Source: Bacteroidia bacterium
GTDB lineage: Bacteria > Bacteroidota > Bacteroidia > Flavobacteriales > Flavobacteriaceae
Reading direction: 5' to 3'
Assembly (NCBI GenBank): GCA_030428865.1
Contig: JAUIEK010000007.1
Location: 1 to 64,000 of the forward strand
Length of the DNA stretch: 64,000 nucleotides
Shown here: positions 17,820 through 26,546 of the stretch, in pieces
How positions within the stretch are numbered: the stretch's first letter is position 1
Layout of the letters: every line of letters begins with the position of its first letter
The notes under the pieces: generated by a model
What the model was told of the DNA's origin: nothing
What the model saw: only the letters and a program-made list of their open reading frames with translations
The model's database searches: none
Translations under genes and position numbers: made by a program

Positions 17820-19832
17820 CTATCGAATATAAAAAACTCCTTTTTGGGATACAAACCAAAAAGGAGTTTTTGTTTTTATACAAGTTTTTCTCCAATGCTC
17901 TACATACGATTTATAATTGGAACCATCAGCTACAATGTAAGAAGGCTGTATCTCCCGTATAACTCTGTCTAAATTTATTTTTGGAGAATTTATAAAAATC
18001 AGAATCGGGCTTTCTATGTTAAGTTCTGGGTATAAATTTTCATTATCAATTATCAAAATAGATTGACTTTTCTGTTTAAAATACGAAGGTATTTTACCTA
18101 CTAAAGCTACATTTACATGCTCTCCAACTTGATAAGGTTTTACTATTCTTTGCATATCATCCATACCGATTGAATCTTGATAAAATAGAACATTACTTCC
18201 TACTCTTTCTCCAATAAGAGTGCCTTTGTGTTTATGAAAGACAACCATTTCTGATTTCATCTGTAACTCCACTTTTTTATATATCATTACGAATTGAAAA
18301 AGGAGAATTGAAAACAAAAATCGATAAACACTATTAGCTTTAAAGTTGTTAAAGCACAACAAAGCCATAGCAATTACAAAATAAGAGCTAATAAGCATAA
18401 GTTTCGAAAAAGAAATATCTGTTATTAAAAAAGATTCTTGATGAGCCACCCACTCAATTACTTGATTCATCAAATGAATAATTTTCTCATAAAAATCTGC
18501 CAGGAATTGAGGCAAAATAGTAAGTAAGGATAATACTATAATAAAAATTCCTAGCCCTAAAATAACTCCTAAAAAAGGAATAATGATCAAGTTTGAAATT
18601 ATAAATAATCCTGGAAATTGATGAAAATAGTATAAACTAATAGGTAAAACTCCAACCTGAGCTGCAATAGAGACAGTAATTAATTGCCAATAGTAATTAA
18701 CAATTTTATATTTAGATTTCCATATAGAAGCCAATTTCGGCTGAATCCATACAATTGCAAACACAGCCAAATAACTCATTTGAAATCCTACATCAAAAAG
18801 GAACATGGGTTTAAAAAAGAGTAGAATCAGCATAGAAATAACTAAAGAATGTTCTATTTTACTTTTTCTCTGAAAACTCTGCCCTAAAGCAACAATCGAA
18901 AACATAGTAACTGCCCTCACAACAGAGGCTGACATACCAGCCAGCAAAGCAAAACTCCAGAGAGCAAAAACAATACAAAAAGCTTTTATCAGCTTTCCTT
19001 TTGGTAGTCTTTCTAGTGGCTTTAACACAAAACTGAATAGCAAAAGTAAAATACCAACATGCAAACCAGAAATAGCCAGAATATGAATAGCTCCTGCCTT
19101 GGCATAATCATTCATAAGTTCTTTTGAAACCTCCTGTTTTTCTCCTAAAAGCAACGCATTTATCACACCATATTCATCATGAGAAAAGTGGTATTTTGAT
19201 AGTGAATTTTGAATATGAGTACGACTCTTAAATGCAAATCTGATTATTGAAGATTGATATGCATCAGCACTTAGAAAGTTTGTGTTGTCTAAATAAACTT
19301 GATTATAAATTCCTTGTTTTTCGAGATAATCTTTATAATCAAATTGATGAGGATTCTTTGGTTGTTTTAATGATTTAACTAATTGCTTTGTGTATATAAT
19401 TTCTCCTACTTCTAATTTCTGTGAAATACTGTCTTTCTTTATATGTACTAAAACCAATCCGTTGGTTTTTTGCTCATCTACCTCAACAATCTTTGCCTTA
19501 TATTTATTGTAGTAATTGGTAGATTTTAGCACCTCTGATATTTCTAGTTTTAGAAAATTATCTGGGTGCAAAAAATTCTCGTAATAATCAGCTTGGTTTC
19601 GATCATCATTTAAATAAGTAAAAGATGCTCCAAAGAAAAAGAAAGACACAAATACTAAAATTTCAAATCCTTTGCGAGGTTTTGTGATATACACAACAAG
19701 AAGTAAAATGGAAAAGAGTAGAATTAATATCCAAACAGGTCCTTTTAAAAAACTAAAATGATATTGAGCGAGAATGCCTAAAATAAGAGAACATAAAAAA
19801 TGAAAAGGTAAGTACTCCAGTAACTTTCTCAT
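17820..19832 (-). CDS. comEC: ComEC/Rec2-family DNA uptake channel protein
   Basis: 670 aa. The N-terminal part has membrane helices and a DUF4131-type domain (about 1-185, with NPHQFDYKDYLEKQGIYNQV at 160-179). The competence domain has the signature HILAISGLHVGILLLLFSFV (250-269) and many helices to about 500. A C-terminal soluble region follows that lacks the HxHxDH metallo-beta-lactamase motif of longer ComEC proteins. ComEC forms the inner-membrane channel for single-stranded DNA during natural transformation. Its last codons coincide with a strong inverted repeat serving the converging gene. Confidence 0.88.
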   Translation of the reverse strand: MRKLLEYLPFHFLCSLILGILAQYHFSFLKGPVWILILLFSILLLVVYITKPRKGFEILVFVSFFFFGASFTYLNDDRNQADYYENFLHPDNFLKLEISEVLKSTNYYNKYKAKIVEVDEQKTNGLVLVHIKKDSISQKLEVGEIIYTKQLVKSLKQPKNPHQFDYKDYLEKQGIYNQVYLDNTNFLSADAYQSSIIRFAFKSRTHIQNSLSKYHFSHDEYGVINALLLGEKQEVSKELMNDYAKAGAIHILAISGLHVGILLLLFSFVLKPLERLPKGKLIKAFCIVFALWSFALLAGMSASVVRAVTMFSIVALGQSFQRKSKIEHSLVISMLILLFFKPMFLFDVGFQMSYLAVFAIVWIQPKLASIWKSKYKIVNYYWQLITVSIAAQVGVLPISLYYFHQFPGLFIISNLIIIPFLGVILGLGIFIIVLSLLTILPQFLADFYEKIIHLMNQVIEWVAHQESFLITDISFSKLMLISSYFVIAMALLCFNNFKANSVYRFLFSILLFQFVMIYKKVELQMKSEMVVFHKHKGTLIGERVGSNVLFYQDSIGMDDMQRIVKPYQVGEHVNVALVGKIPSYFKQKSQSILIIDNENLYPELNIESPILIFINSPKINLDRVIREIQPSYIVADGSNYKSYVEHWRKTCIKTKTPFWFVSQKGVFYIR
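17832..17877 (+). terminator. Terminator of the dioxygenase-like gene, lying within the comEC 3' end
   Basis: Perfect 16-base-pair stem with arms 17832-17847 (AAAAACTCCTTTTTGG) and 17856-17871, loop 17848-17855, then a T-rich tail on plus. The minus strand also has six U after the stem, so it could act in both directions. Confidence 0.85.
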
Positions 19833-19861
19833 AGCGACCTAAAGTTACTAAAAAATATGCT

Positions 19862-20974
19862 TTAGTTTTTCAAAGAATCAACAATAGCTTTAGCTGTCTT
19901 TTTAGAAGCACCTTTCCCTCCTAAACGTTTTTCTAGTTCGTAATAATTCAAAAACATTGCTTCTCTAGGTTCTTTTTCAAGAATTTTTTGGAGCTCACGT
20001 GTTATATTTTCTTTATTACATTCAGACTGAATTAACTCCGTAACTACTTTTTTCTCCATGATTAAATTCACTAAAGAAATATATTCTAATGTGATGATTC
20101 GTTTTGCTATTTGGTATGATATTTCACTTCCTTTATAACAAACTACTTGAGGCACCTTAAACAAGGCAGTTTCTAACGTTGCAGTTCCAGAAGCCACTAA
20201 CGCGGCGTACGAAACACTTAATAAATCATATGTTTTATTGGCTACAAATCCTACTTTTTTATCTCCGATAATTTCTTCGTAAAATTCTTTTGTTTGGCTA
20301 GGAGCACCTGCAACAACAAATTGATAATCAGTAAAGTCAGAAATAACAGAAATCATAACAGATAACTTCTTTATTATTTCTTGTTTTCTACTTCCTGGCA
20401 ATAATGCAATAATTGGTTTATCAGACAGATTATTTTCTCTTTTAAACTGATGTTCATCAACAAGTTTTTGATTGGCTATTGCATCAATTAAAGGATGTCC
20501 TACAAAAGTTACATCGTAATCAAATTTTTGATAAAATGTCTTTTCAAAAGGCAAAATGACAAACATTTTATCGATTATTTTCTTAATTGTTTTTACTCTT
20601 TTAGATCGTGAAGCCCATACCTGAGGAGAGATATAATAATGCGTTGTAAATCCGCTTGGTTTTGCCCATTTTGCTATACGTAAATTGAACCCTGAATTAT
20701 CTATAAAAATGATAACATCTGGATTAAACGCCTTAATATCTTTTTTACAAAAGGAAATGAATTTTAAAATTTTTCTGAGATTTAATAACACTTCTATAAA
20801 TCCCATAAAGGCTCTCTCTTTGTAATGTGTTACCAATGTACCTCCCACTTCTTGCATTAAATCACCTCCCCAAAATCGAATCTCAGCATCTTTATCCTCT
20901 TTAAATAATGCTTTCATAAGATTTGAACCATGTAAATCTCCAGAGGCTTCACCTGCAAGAATGTAGTATTTCAT
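19862..20974 (-). CDS. lpxB: Lipid-A-disaccharide synthase
   Basis: 370 aa. The N-terminus MKYYILAGEASGDLHGSNLM is the LpxB signature. Further family segments are FWGGDLMQEVGG, YYISPQVWASRSKRVKTIKK, PFEKTFYQKF with TFVGHPLIDAI, ALLPGSRKQEI, and VASGTATLETALFKVPQVVCYK. The enzyme joins UDP-2,3-diacylglucosamine and lipid X to form the lipid A disaccharide at the inner face of the inner membrane. It lies downstream of surE and a small membrane protein in the same direction. Confidence 0.96.
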   Translation of the reverse strand: MKYYILAGEASGDLHGSNLMKALFKEDKDAEIRFWGGDLMQEVGGTLVTHYKERAFMGFIEVLLNLRKILKFISFCKKDIKAFNPDVIIFIDNSGFNLRIAKWAKPSGFTTHYYISPQVWASRSKRVKTIKKIIDKMFVILPFEKTFYQKFDYDVTFVGHPLIDAIANQKLVDEHQFKRENNLSDKPIIALLPGSRKQEIIKKLSVMISVISDFTDYQFVVAGAPSQTKEFYEEIIGDKKVGFVANKTYDLLSVSYAALVASGTATLETALFKVPQVVCYKGSEISYQIAKRIITLEYISLVNLIMEKKVVTELIQSECNKENITRELQKILEKEPREAMFLNYYELEKRLGGKGASKKTAKAIVDSLKN

Positions 20975-20980
20975 AATGCC

Positions 20981-21268
20981 TTAAAACAACTTTAAAGCAA
21001 AAGTAGTTAAAGCGATTAATATAGTTGCCATTAAAACTCCCCTAGCTCTGTAGTTTTGCTTCTTTTTTAAAAAAACAAAAAATACAAATAAGTTTGGCAA
21101 TGCAGAAAGTGCTAGTACTTGAGCGTGCAAGTTTCCATAGCTAACGAGTTGTAATGTAGTATCAAAATCATATTTAGAAAAATACTGCAGATAAAGAAAC
21201 AGTCCGCAACAGGTAGCAAAGAGAGATATAGAAAAACCAATAGTAATTTCTCTTTTTATAAATCCCAC
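20981..21268 (-). CDS. Small membrane protein between SurE and LpxB
   Basis: 95 aa with three probable membrane helices (about 9-28, 45-66 and 76-94) and a basic N-terminus MGFIKREITIGFSIS. A short Lys/Arg-rich loop (LKKKQNYRARG) suggests positive-inside orientation. The gene overlaps surE by 13 bases and ends six bases before lpxB, so it is translated from the same message. I recognise no named family. Its position beside lpxB makes a link to lipid A or the envelope possible but unproven. Confidence 0.7.
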   Translation of the reverse strand: MGFIKREITIGFSISLFATCCGLFLYLQYFSKYDFDTTLQLVSYGNLHAQVLALSALPNLFVFFVFLKKKQNYRARGVLMATILIALTTFALKLF

Positions 21269-22029
21269 GAGTTAATCTTTTGAATAGCATGATGGGCAGT
21301 TAAATCAAACTGAACAGGAACTACAGAAATGTAGCCGTTTTCTAATGCCCAAATATCTGTGTCTTCTCCTTTGTCTTTGTTAACAAACTCACCAGACAGC
21401 CAATAGTATTCTCTACCATAAGGGCTTGTGCGTTTGTCAAAGCTTTCTTTCCAAACACCATTGGCTTGTCTACAAATTTTGATTCCTTTTATTTCTTCTT
21501 TTTTTAACTTCGGAATATTCACATTTAAAACAACTCCCTCTTGAATTCCATTTTTCAAAGCCTCTAAAGCAATACTTTTGACAAAATCTGCACATTGCCT
21601 AAAATCGGCATGATAATTATAGTCAAGTAAAGAAAATCCTATAGAAGGAATTCCTTCTATTCCTCCTTCTACAGCAGCACTCATTGTGCCTGAATAAATT
21701 ACGCTAATCGATGAATTCGCTCCATGGTTTATGCCTGAAACACACAAATCTGGTTTTTTATTTAAGATTTCACTAACTGCCATTTTTACGCAGTCCACTG
21801 GTGTTCCAGAACAACTGTACTCTATTTGAGGACCTTCATCAATAGTAATTGGGTTACAGTGAAGAACATTATTTACAGTTATAGCATGCCCCATTCCGCT
21901 TTGAGGGCTATCTGGAGCAACTACTATTACATCTCCTATTGTATTCATTATTTCAATTAGCATCCGAACTCCCGGTGCTGTAATTCCATCGTCATTGGTT
22001 ACTAAAATTAATGGTCTTTTTTTAGGCAT
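21256..22029 (-). CDS. surE: 5'/3'-nucleotidase SurE
   Basis: 257 aa. The N-terminal metal-binding motif LILVTNDDGITAPGVRMLIE (Asp13, Asp14), the segment APDSPQSGMGHAIT, CSGTPVDCVKMAVSE, and the SGINHGANSSISVIYSGTMS stretch (Asn/His/Ser) define SurE. The enzyme removes phosphate from nucleoside monophosphates and is linked to stationary-phase survival in other bacteria. It heads the minus-strand unit with the small membrane protein and lpxB. Confidence 0.95.
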   Translation of the reverse strand: MPKKRPLILVTNDDGITAPGVRMLIEIMNTIGDVIVVAPDSPQSGMGHAITVNNVLHCNPITIDEGPQIEYSCSGTPVDCVKMAVSEILNKKPDLCVSGINHGANSSISVIYSGTMSAAVEGGIEGIPSIGFSLLDYNYHADFRQCADFVKSIALEALKNGIQEGVVLNVNIPKLKKEEIKGIKICRQANGVWKESFDKRTSPYGREYYWLSGEFVNKDKGEDTDIWALENGYISVVPVQFDLTAHHAIQKINSWDL

Positions 22030-22049
22030 TTTTTACTAGTGTTTAAAAA

Positions 22050-22057
22050 CAAATGTA
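22050..22057 (-). promoter_or_regulatory. Candidate -7 box for surE
   Basis: Minus strand reads TACATTTG, an exact TAnnTTTG match, 20 bases upstream of the surE ATG at 22029. No clear -33 element. Confidence 0.35.
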
Positions 22058-22144
22058 ATTCAATTTGATAGAATTTATTTTAACATTTTGTAAAGATTGA
22101 AACAACTAGTTTTTGATTAGTATTGTAGTACAAGTTTATGTAAG

Positions 22145-22636
22145 ATGATTCGAGTTGCTTTATTTTTTCTTCTCTGTTCTTTATCATTAAGTGCTCAAAC
22201 TAATAATTGCCAATCAGAAAAACACAAAGAATTTGATTTTTGGTTGGGTGATTGGAATGTATATAATGAAAAAGGAAAATTGGTTGGAACCAACTCAATT
22301 ACCAAAATGCAAAACGGCTGTGTACTGCAAGAAAATTGGGTATCAAAAACTAGTTCAAATACAGGAACCAGTTATAACTATTTTGACAAACAAGATAAAA
22401 CTTGGAATCAGGTTTGGGTTGATAATTCTGGTTTTTCTCTTGTCTTAAAAGGGAATCTTGTAAATGGCAACATGATATTAAAAAGTGCTACAATTGACTC
22501 TAAAAAAGGAAATTACCAAAACAAAGTAAGCTGGATAAAAAATACAGATGGCTCAGTAACCCAACTTTGGGTGCTTCTTGATGCTAATGGAAATACTATA
22601 AAAGAAGCATTTAAGGGAATTTATAAGAAAAAGTAA
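22145..22636 (+). CDS. Secreted DUF1579-like protein
   Basis: 163 aa. Signal peptide MIRVALFFLLCSLSLSAQTN, then a beta-rich domain starting EFDFWLGDWNVYNEKGKLVG with GCVLQENWVS and SYNYFDKQDKTWNQVWVDNS. The FDFWLGxW opening is typical of small lipocalin-like or DUF1579-type secreted proteins of Bacteroidota. Ligand and role are not known. The gene is divergent from surE and 73 bases ahead of the tail-specific protease. Confidence 0.72.
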   Translation: MIRVALFFLLCSLSLSAQTNNCQSEKHKEFDFWLGDWNVYNEKGKLVGTNSITKMQNGCVLQENWVSKTSSNTGTSYNYFDKQDKTWNQVWVDNSGFSLVLKGNLVNGNMILKSATIDSKKGNYQNKVSWIKNTDGSVTQLWVLLDANGNTIKEAFKGIYKKK

Positions 22637-22709
22637 ATAGTTATTTTGGCATCATTTTAGTAAATTAGCTAACTATCACAGAAATAAAATATTCACAGAA
22701 CGACGATTT

Positions 22710-24827
22710 ATGAAGACGAAACAATTTTTAACTTACATTTTGATTGCCTTTTTATTTGTGCAATCAGCTTTTGGAGCTAACGAAAAAAATGATCCTGAAA
22801 AAGACAAGGTTTTAATTTCTGTCTTAAACTATATGCTTACCAGAGGTCATTTTGTAGAAAAAGAAATTAATGATGATTTCTCTGTTATGGTCTTTGATAA
22901 TTTCATTAACAGATTAGATCCATCAAAACGTTATTTTACCCAAAAAGACATTAAACATTTTTCTAAATACAAGTATCAAATTGATAATCAAATTAAAAAA
23001 TCAGATTTGAGTTTTTATCACTTGGTATATGACACTTTTTTAGATAAAATAAAATCTGCCAAAAAATATTACGGAGAAATTTTAAAACAGCCATTTAACT
23101 TTAACAAGAAAGAGATTATAGATGTAAATTTTGATAATGTCTCTTTTGCCGAAAACGAAAATGAATTGGTTGATTATTGGCGAAAGCAGCTAAAATTACA
23201 AACGCTTAGCAGGATTCAAGAAATGCAGGAGCTTCAAAAAGAAAAAGGAAAAAAAGATGCATCTTATAAAACAAAAGACTTTAGAGAACTAGAAAAAGAA
23301 GCAAGACAAGATGTGTTGAAAAACATGAATGAACTTTATTTAAGAATTGAAGAATTAGAACACGAAGATTGGTTCTCTACTTTTTTAAATAGTCTTGTAG
23401 AAGGTTTCGATCCTCATACAGCATACATGGCACCAAATATCAAAGAAAGGTTTGATCAAGACATGTCTGGTAAATTAGAAGGAATTGGTGCTCGATTACA
23501 AAAAAAGGGAATTCACACACATGTTATTGAACTTGTTTCTGGCGGACCTGCATGGAAGCAAGGTGAACTAGAACCTGGTGATATTATATTAAAAGTAGCT
23601 CAAGGAGATAAAGAACCACTAGATATTGTGGGTATGCGTTTAGATGATGCTATCAAATTTATAAAAGGAAAAAAAGAAACAGAAGTACGCCTTACTGTTA
23701 AGAAAAAAATTGATGGTTCTATTAAAATCATTTCAATTATAAGAGATGTAGTTGAGTTAGAGGAAACCTTTGTAAAATCTACTATTGTAGAGAAGAATGG
23801 AAAAAAATATGGATTAATCGATTTACCAAGATTCTATATTGATTTTGATGATGCTAGCAGAAGAGATTCTGCTAAAGATATGGAGTTAGAAATTGAGCGT
23901 TTAAAAAAAGAAGGAGTAGAAGGTCTTTTAATAGACTTACGAAATAATGGTGGAGGATCTCTTAAAACAGCTATAGAAATCGCTGGTTTGTTTATTGAAG
24001 AAGGTCCTGTTGTTCAAGTTAAATACAGAGGGGAAAAACCCGTTGTACGTAGCGATAAAGATAAAAAAGTTCAATGGGAAGGTTCGCTAGTAATTTTGGT
24101 TAATGAATTATCTGCTTCTGCTTCTGAAATTTTTGCTGCAGCCATGCAAGATTATAACAGAGCTGTTATTATGGGAGGTAATCAAACTTTTGGGAAAGGA
24201 ACTGTACAACAAGTGTTGCCTATTAATCAGTTCTTTCCAAACTATAAAAAAGAGTTGGGTTTTCTTAAAATGACTATCCAAAAATTCTATAGAATTAATG
24301 GTGGATCTACTCAAATTGAAGGAGTTTACTCTGATATTGCAATGCCTACTAGGTACAGCTACATGAAATTTGGAGAAAGAGATATGGAAGGAGCGTTGGT
24401 TTGGGATAAAGTTCCCATGGCTCGTTACACACAAACCAATACATATAGTAATTTCTCTGATGTGGTTAATAATAGTAAAATGCGTATTGCCATAAATCCT
24501 AATTTTCAACTCGTAAATGAGTATGCAAAATGGTTAAAGAAAGAGCAAGACAATACAACCTTTTCTCTCAATTACAAAGAGTATGTTAAAGACATAACTG
24601 CCAAAGAAAACTATACAAAACGCTTTCAGTCTGTTTTTGATTATAATTCTAACTTAAAATTTGAATCGCCAAATTATGAATTAGCTTTATTGGCAAAAAA
24701 CAATGAGGTAAAAGAAAAAAGAAATCGTTGGCACAAAAATCTATCTAAAGATATGTATGTAGCAGAAGCCGTAAATGTGCTAAGTCAATTGCAACTTAAA
24801 ACTCCTATTGAATTAGTTAAAAACTAA
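22710..24827 (+). CDS. prc: Tail-specific (carboxy-terminal processing) protease, S41 family
   Basis: 705 aa. Signal peptide (MKTKQFLTYILIAFLFVQSA), an N-terminal helical region, a PDZ domain around 235-330 (GKLEGIGARLQKKG, GGPAWKQGELEPGDIILKVA) and the S41 core. The catalytic dyad is Ser470 in LSASASEIFAAAMQDY and Lys496 in TFGKGTVQQ, matching the E. coli Prc spacing within one residue. A C-terminal DUF3340-type tail follows. It degrades or trims periplasmic proteins from the C-terminus. The gene is followed by a terminator. Confidence 0.94.
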   Translation: MKTKQFLTYILIAFLFVQSAFGANEKNDPEKDKVLISVLNYMLTRGHFVEKEINDDFSVMVFDNFINRLDPSKRYFTQKDIKHFSKYKYQIDNQIKKSDLSFYHLVYDTFLDKIKSAKKYYGEILKQPFNFNKKEIIDVNFDNVSFAENENELVDYWRKQLKLQTLSRIQEMQELQKEKGKKDASYKTKDFRELEKEARQDVLKNMNELYLRIEELEHEDWFSTFLNSLVEGFDPHTAYMAPNIKERFDQDMSGKLEGIGARLQKKGIHTHVIELVSGGPAWKQGELEPGDIILKVAQGDKEPLDIVGMRLDDAIKFIKGKKETEVRLTVKKKIDGSIKIISIIRDVVELEETFVKSTIVEKNGKKYGLIDLPRFYIDFDDASRRDSAKDMELEIERLKKEGVEGLLIDLRNNGGGSLKTAIEIAGLFIEEGPVVQVKYRGEKPVVRSDKDKKVQWEGSLVILVNELSASASEIFAAAMQDYNRAVIMGGNQTFGKGTVQQVLPINQFFPNYKKELGFLKMTIQKFYRINGGSTQIEGVYSDIAMPTRYSYMKFGERDMEGALVWDKVPMARYTQTNTYSNFSDVVNNSKMRIAINPNFQLVNEYAKWLKKEQDNTTFSLNYKEYVKDITAKENYTKRFQSVFDYNSNLKFESPNYELALLAKNNEVKEKRNRWHKNLSKDMYVAEAVNVLSQLQLKTPIELVKN

Positions 24828-24848
24828 GGAAGTTTCTAAATAATAATG

Positions 24849-24880
24849 AAACCTGGTAGCAAATACGTTATCAGGTTTTT
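24849..24880 (+). terminator. Terminator after the tail-specific protease gene
   Basis: Arms 24849-24858 (AAACCTGGTA) and 24869-24878 (TATCAGGTTT) pair with one G-U, followed by a T run. Confidence 0.75.
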
Positions 24881-24888
24881 TATTTTTG
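24881..24888 (+). promoter_or_regulatory. Candidate -7 box just before the ABC permease gene
   Basis: TATTTTTG matches TAnnTTTG exactly. It directly abuts the preceding terminator and ends five bases before ATG 24894, implying a very short or absent 5' leader. No -33 box at the usual distance. Confidence 0.35.
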
Positions 24889-24893
24889 TGTAG

Positions 24894-25973
24894 ATGACAA
24901 AAGTTTCACAATCACTTACTCGCTTAGCACTAAACAAGTTTTTTAAAAATAAGCTTGCTGCAATATGTGTATGTTTTGTGGTATTATGTGGAGTCATAGC
25001 TGTTTTTGGATATGGAATTGCCCCAGATAATAGCAAAAATGCAAATCAAATGCATTTAGAAATTCATTCTAAAAAACCAGGATTCTGTGTTCAGTTACTA
25101 AGCATTCCCAGTCAACAAAAAGACGCTCAATCTTTTTTTGATAAGCTTCTGTTCGGGAAAGAAAACACAACTACTGAAATTCCTATTCAATCTTTTATCA
25201 TAAAAGGCAATAAAATTGAATATCTAACTTATTCAGACCATCAAGCTAAAGAAATTATACTTCCTAATACGGTTAAAAACCCTGAAAAATATATTCGGGA
25301 AAAGACCTTTTATTTCGGCACCGACAAATACGGAAGAGATGTTTTGAGTCGACTTTTAATAGGAACTCGCATTTCATTTTTTATCGGATTCATTGCTGTA
25401 TTCATCTCTTTAATTATAGGGATTTCAATCGGGGCAATTGCTGGTTATTTTGGTGGAAAAGTAGATGCGTTCATTATGTGGCTTATCAATATTACCTGGT
25501 CTATCCCAACTCTCTTGTTAGTGATTGCTATTACATTAGCTCTCGGTAAAGGATATTGGCAAGTTTTTATTGCTGTAGGTTTAACCATGTGGGTAGAAGT
25601 AGCAAGAGTGGTAAGGGGTCAGGTTATGAGTGTTAAGCAACAACCTTATGTAGAAGCAGCCAGAGCTTTGGGGTTTTCTAATTTTAGAATTGTTTCTAAG
25701 CATATTCTGCCAAATATCATGGCTCCTGTTATTGTTATTTCCGCAGCCAACTTTGCAGCTGCAATCCTCATAGAAAGTGGACTAAGCTTTTTAGGAATTG
25801 GAGCACAACCTCCTACTCCGTCTTGGGGCGCAATGATAAAAAATCATTACAACTATATTATTATTGGCAAAGCATATCTTGCTGTAATTCCAGGAATAGC
25901 CATTATGCTATTGGTCATGTCTTTCATGTTAATTGGAAATGCACTAAGAGATGCTTTGGATGTTAAAAATTAA
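24894..25973 (+). CDS. Oligopeptide-type ABC transporter permease (OppC/DppC-like)
   Basis: 359 aa inner-membrane protein. One N-terminal helix (about 22-45) is followed by an extracytoplasmic segment, then five to six helices from about residue 155. The coupling motif VEAARALGFSNFRIVSKHIL and the GTDKYGRDVLSRLLIGTRIS segment are typical of DppC/OppC permeases. The closing part SFLGIGAQPPTPSWGAMI is also diagnostic. These import peptides or nickel with a partner permease, ATPases and a binding protein. None of those partners is nearby, so its operon is split in this genome. Confidence 0.88.
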   Translation: MTKVSQSLTRLALNKFFKNKLAAICVCFVVLCGVIAVFGYGIAPDNSKNANQMHLEIHSKKPGFCVQLLSIPSQQKDAQSFFDKLLFGKENTTTEIPIQSFIIKGNKIEYLTYSDHQAKEIILPNTVKNPEKYIREKTFYFGTDKYGRDVLSRLLIGTRISFFIGFIAVFISLIIGISIGAIAGYFGGKVDAFIMWLINITWSIPTLLLVIAITLALGKGYWQVFIAVGLTMWVEVARVVRGQVMSVKQQPYVEAARALGFSNFRIVSKHILPNIMAPVIVISAANFAAAILIESGLSFLGIGAQPPTPSWGAMIKNHYNYIIIGKAYLAVIPGIAIMLLVMSFMLIGNALRDALDVKN

Positions 25974-25976
25974 ATT

Positions 25977-26408
25977 ATGAGTTATCAAGTAGAATTTAAC
26001 ACTAGATGGGCAGATTTTGACCCAAACAGACACATGCGTCACACAGCATATAATGATTATGCTGCAGAAGCAAGAGTACGATACTTTAAAAATGCTGGAA
26101 CTTCAATAGAAGATTTTGCAAGACAAGGCATCGGTCCTGTTTTGTTTACAGAATGCACAACGTTTAAAAAAGAAATTCTTTTAGGCGAAAAAATTACTGT
26201 GAATGTAAAATTATCTGGTTCATCAGATGATTTAAGAAAGTGGAAAATACGACACGAGGTATTTAATGAACAAGGAAATCTAGCCGCAATTATTGAAGTT
26301 TTTGGCGCATGGATCGATCTTCATAAAAGAAAACTCACAGCTCTACCTGATGCATATCGTTCTACATTAGATGTTATGGAAAAAACAACTGATTTTGAGG
26401 TTATTTAA
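25977..26408 (+). CDS. Acyl-CoA thioesterase of the 4HBT hotdog family
   Basis: 143 aa hotdog-fold protein. The start MSYQVEFNTRWADFDPNRHM followed by RHTAYNDYAAEARVRYF is characteristic of YbgC/4-hydroxybenzoyl-CoA-type thioesterases, with Asp15 as likely catalytic residue. It hydrolyses acyl-CoA or acyl-ACP thioesters in the cytosol; the acyl chain is unknown. It starts three bases after the permease stop, so the two share a transcript although no functional link is obvious. Confidence 0.85.
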   Translation: MSYQVEFNTRWADFDPNRHMRHTAYNDYAAEARVRYFKNAGTSIEDFARQGIGPVLFTECTTFKKEILLGEKITVNVKLSGSSDDLRKWKIRHEVFNEQGNLAAIIEVFGAWIDLHKRKLTALPDAYRSTLDVMEKTTDFEVI

Positions 26409-26413
26409 AAAAT

Positions 26414-26440
26414 AACCCCTCAAAATTTTGAGGGGTTTGA
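26414..26440 (+). terminator. Terminator between convergent thioesterase and T9SS genes
   Basis: A perfect 24-base palindrome (arms AACCCCTCAAAA 26414-26425 and TTTTGAGGGGTT 26426-26437) follows the thioesterase stop, with only a short T run on plus. Symmetry allows use in both directions. The rest of the gap to 26546 shows nothing else I can support. Confidence 0.7.
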
Positions 26441-26546
26441 CTTAAAAGAAATTATTCCTTTTTCTATAGCATTTTTATATTATTCAAAACTAGTTTCTCC
26501 TTCGTTTGGACTATAGGTAACTTTAGATTATAATATCAACATATTT

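Noticed and set aside
26409..26546. Possible small gene or regulatory RNA between the thioesterase and T9SS genes
   Set aside because: Only the palindromic terminator is convincing; the rest is AT-rich with no frame, promoter or repeat.
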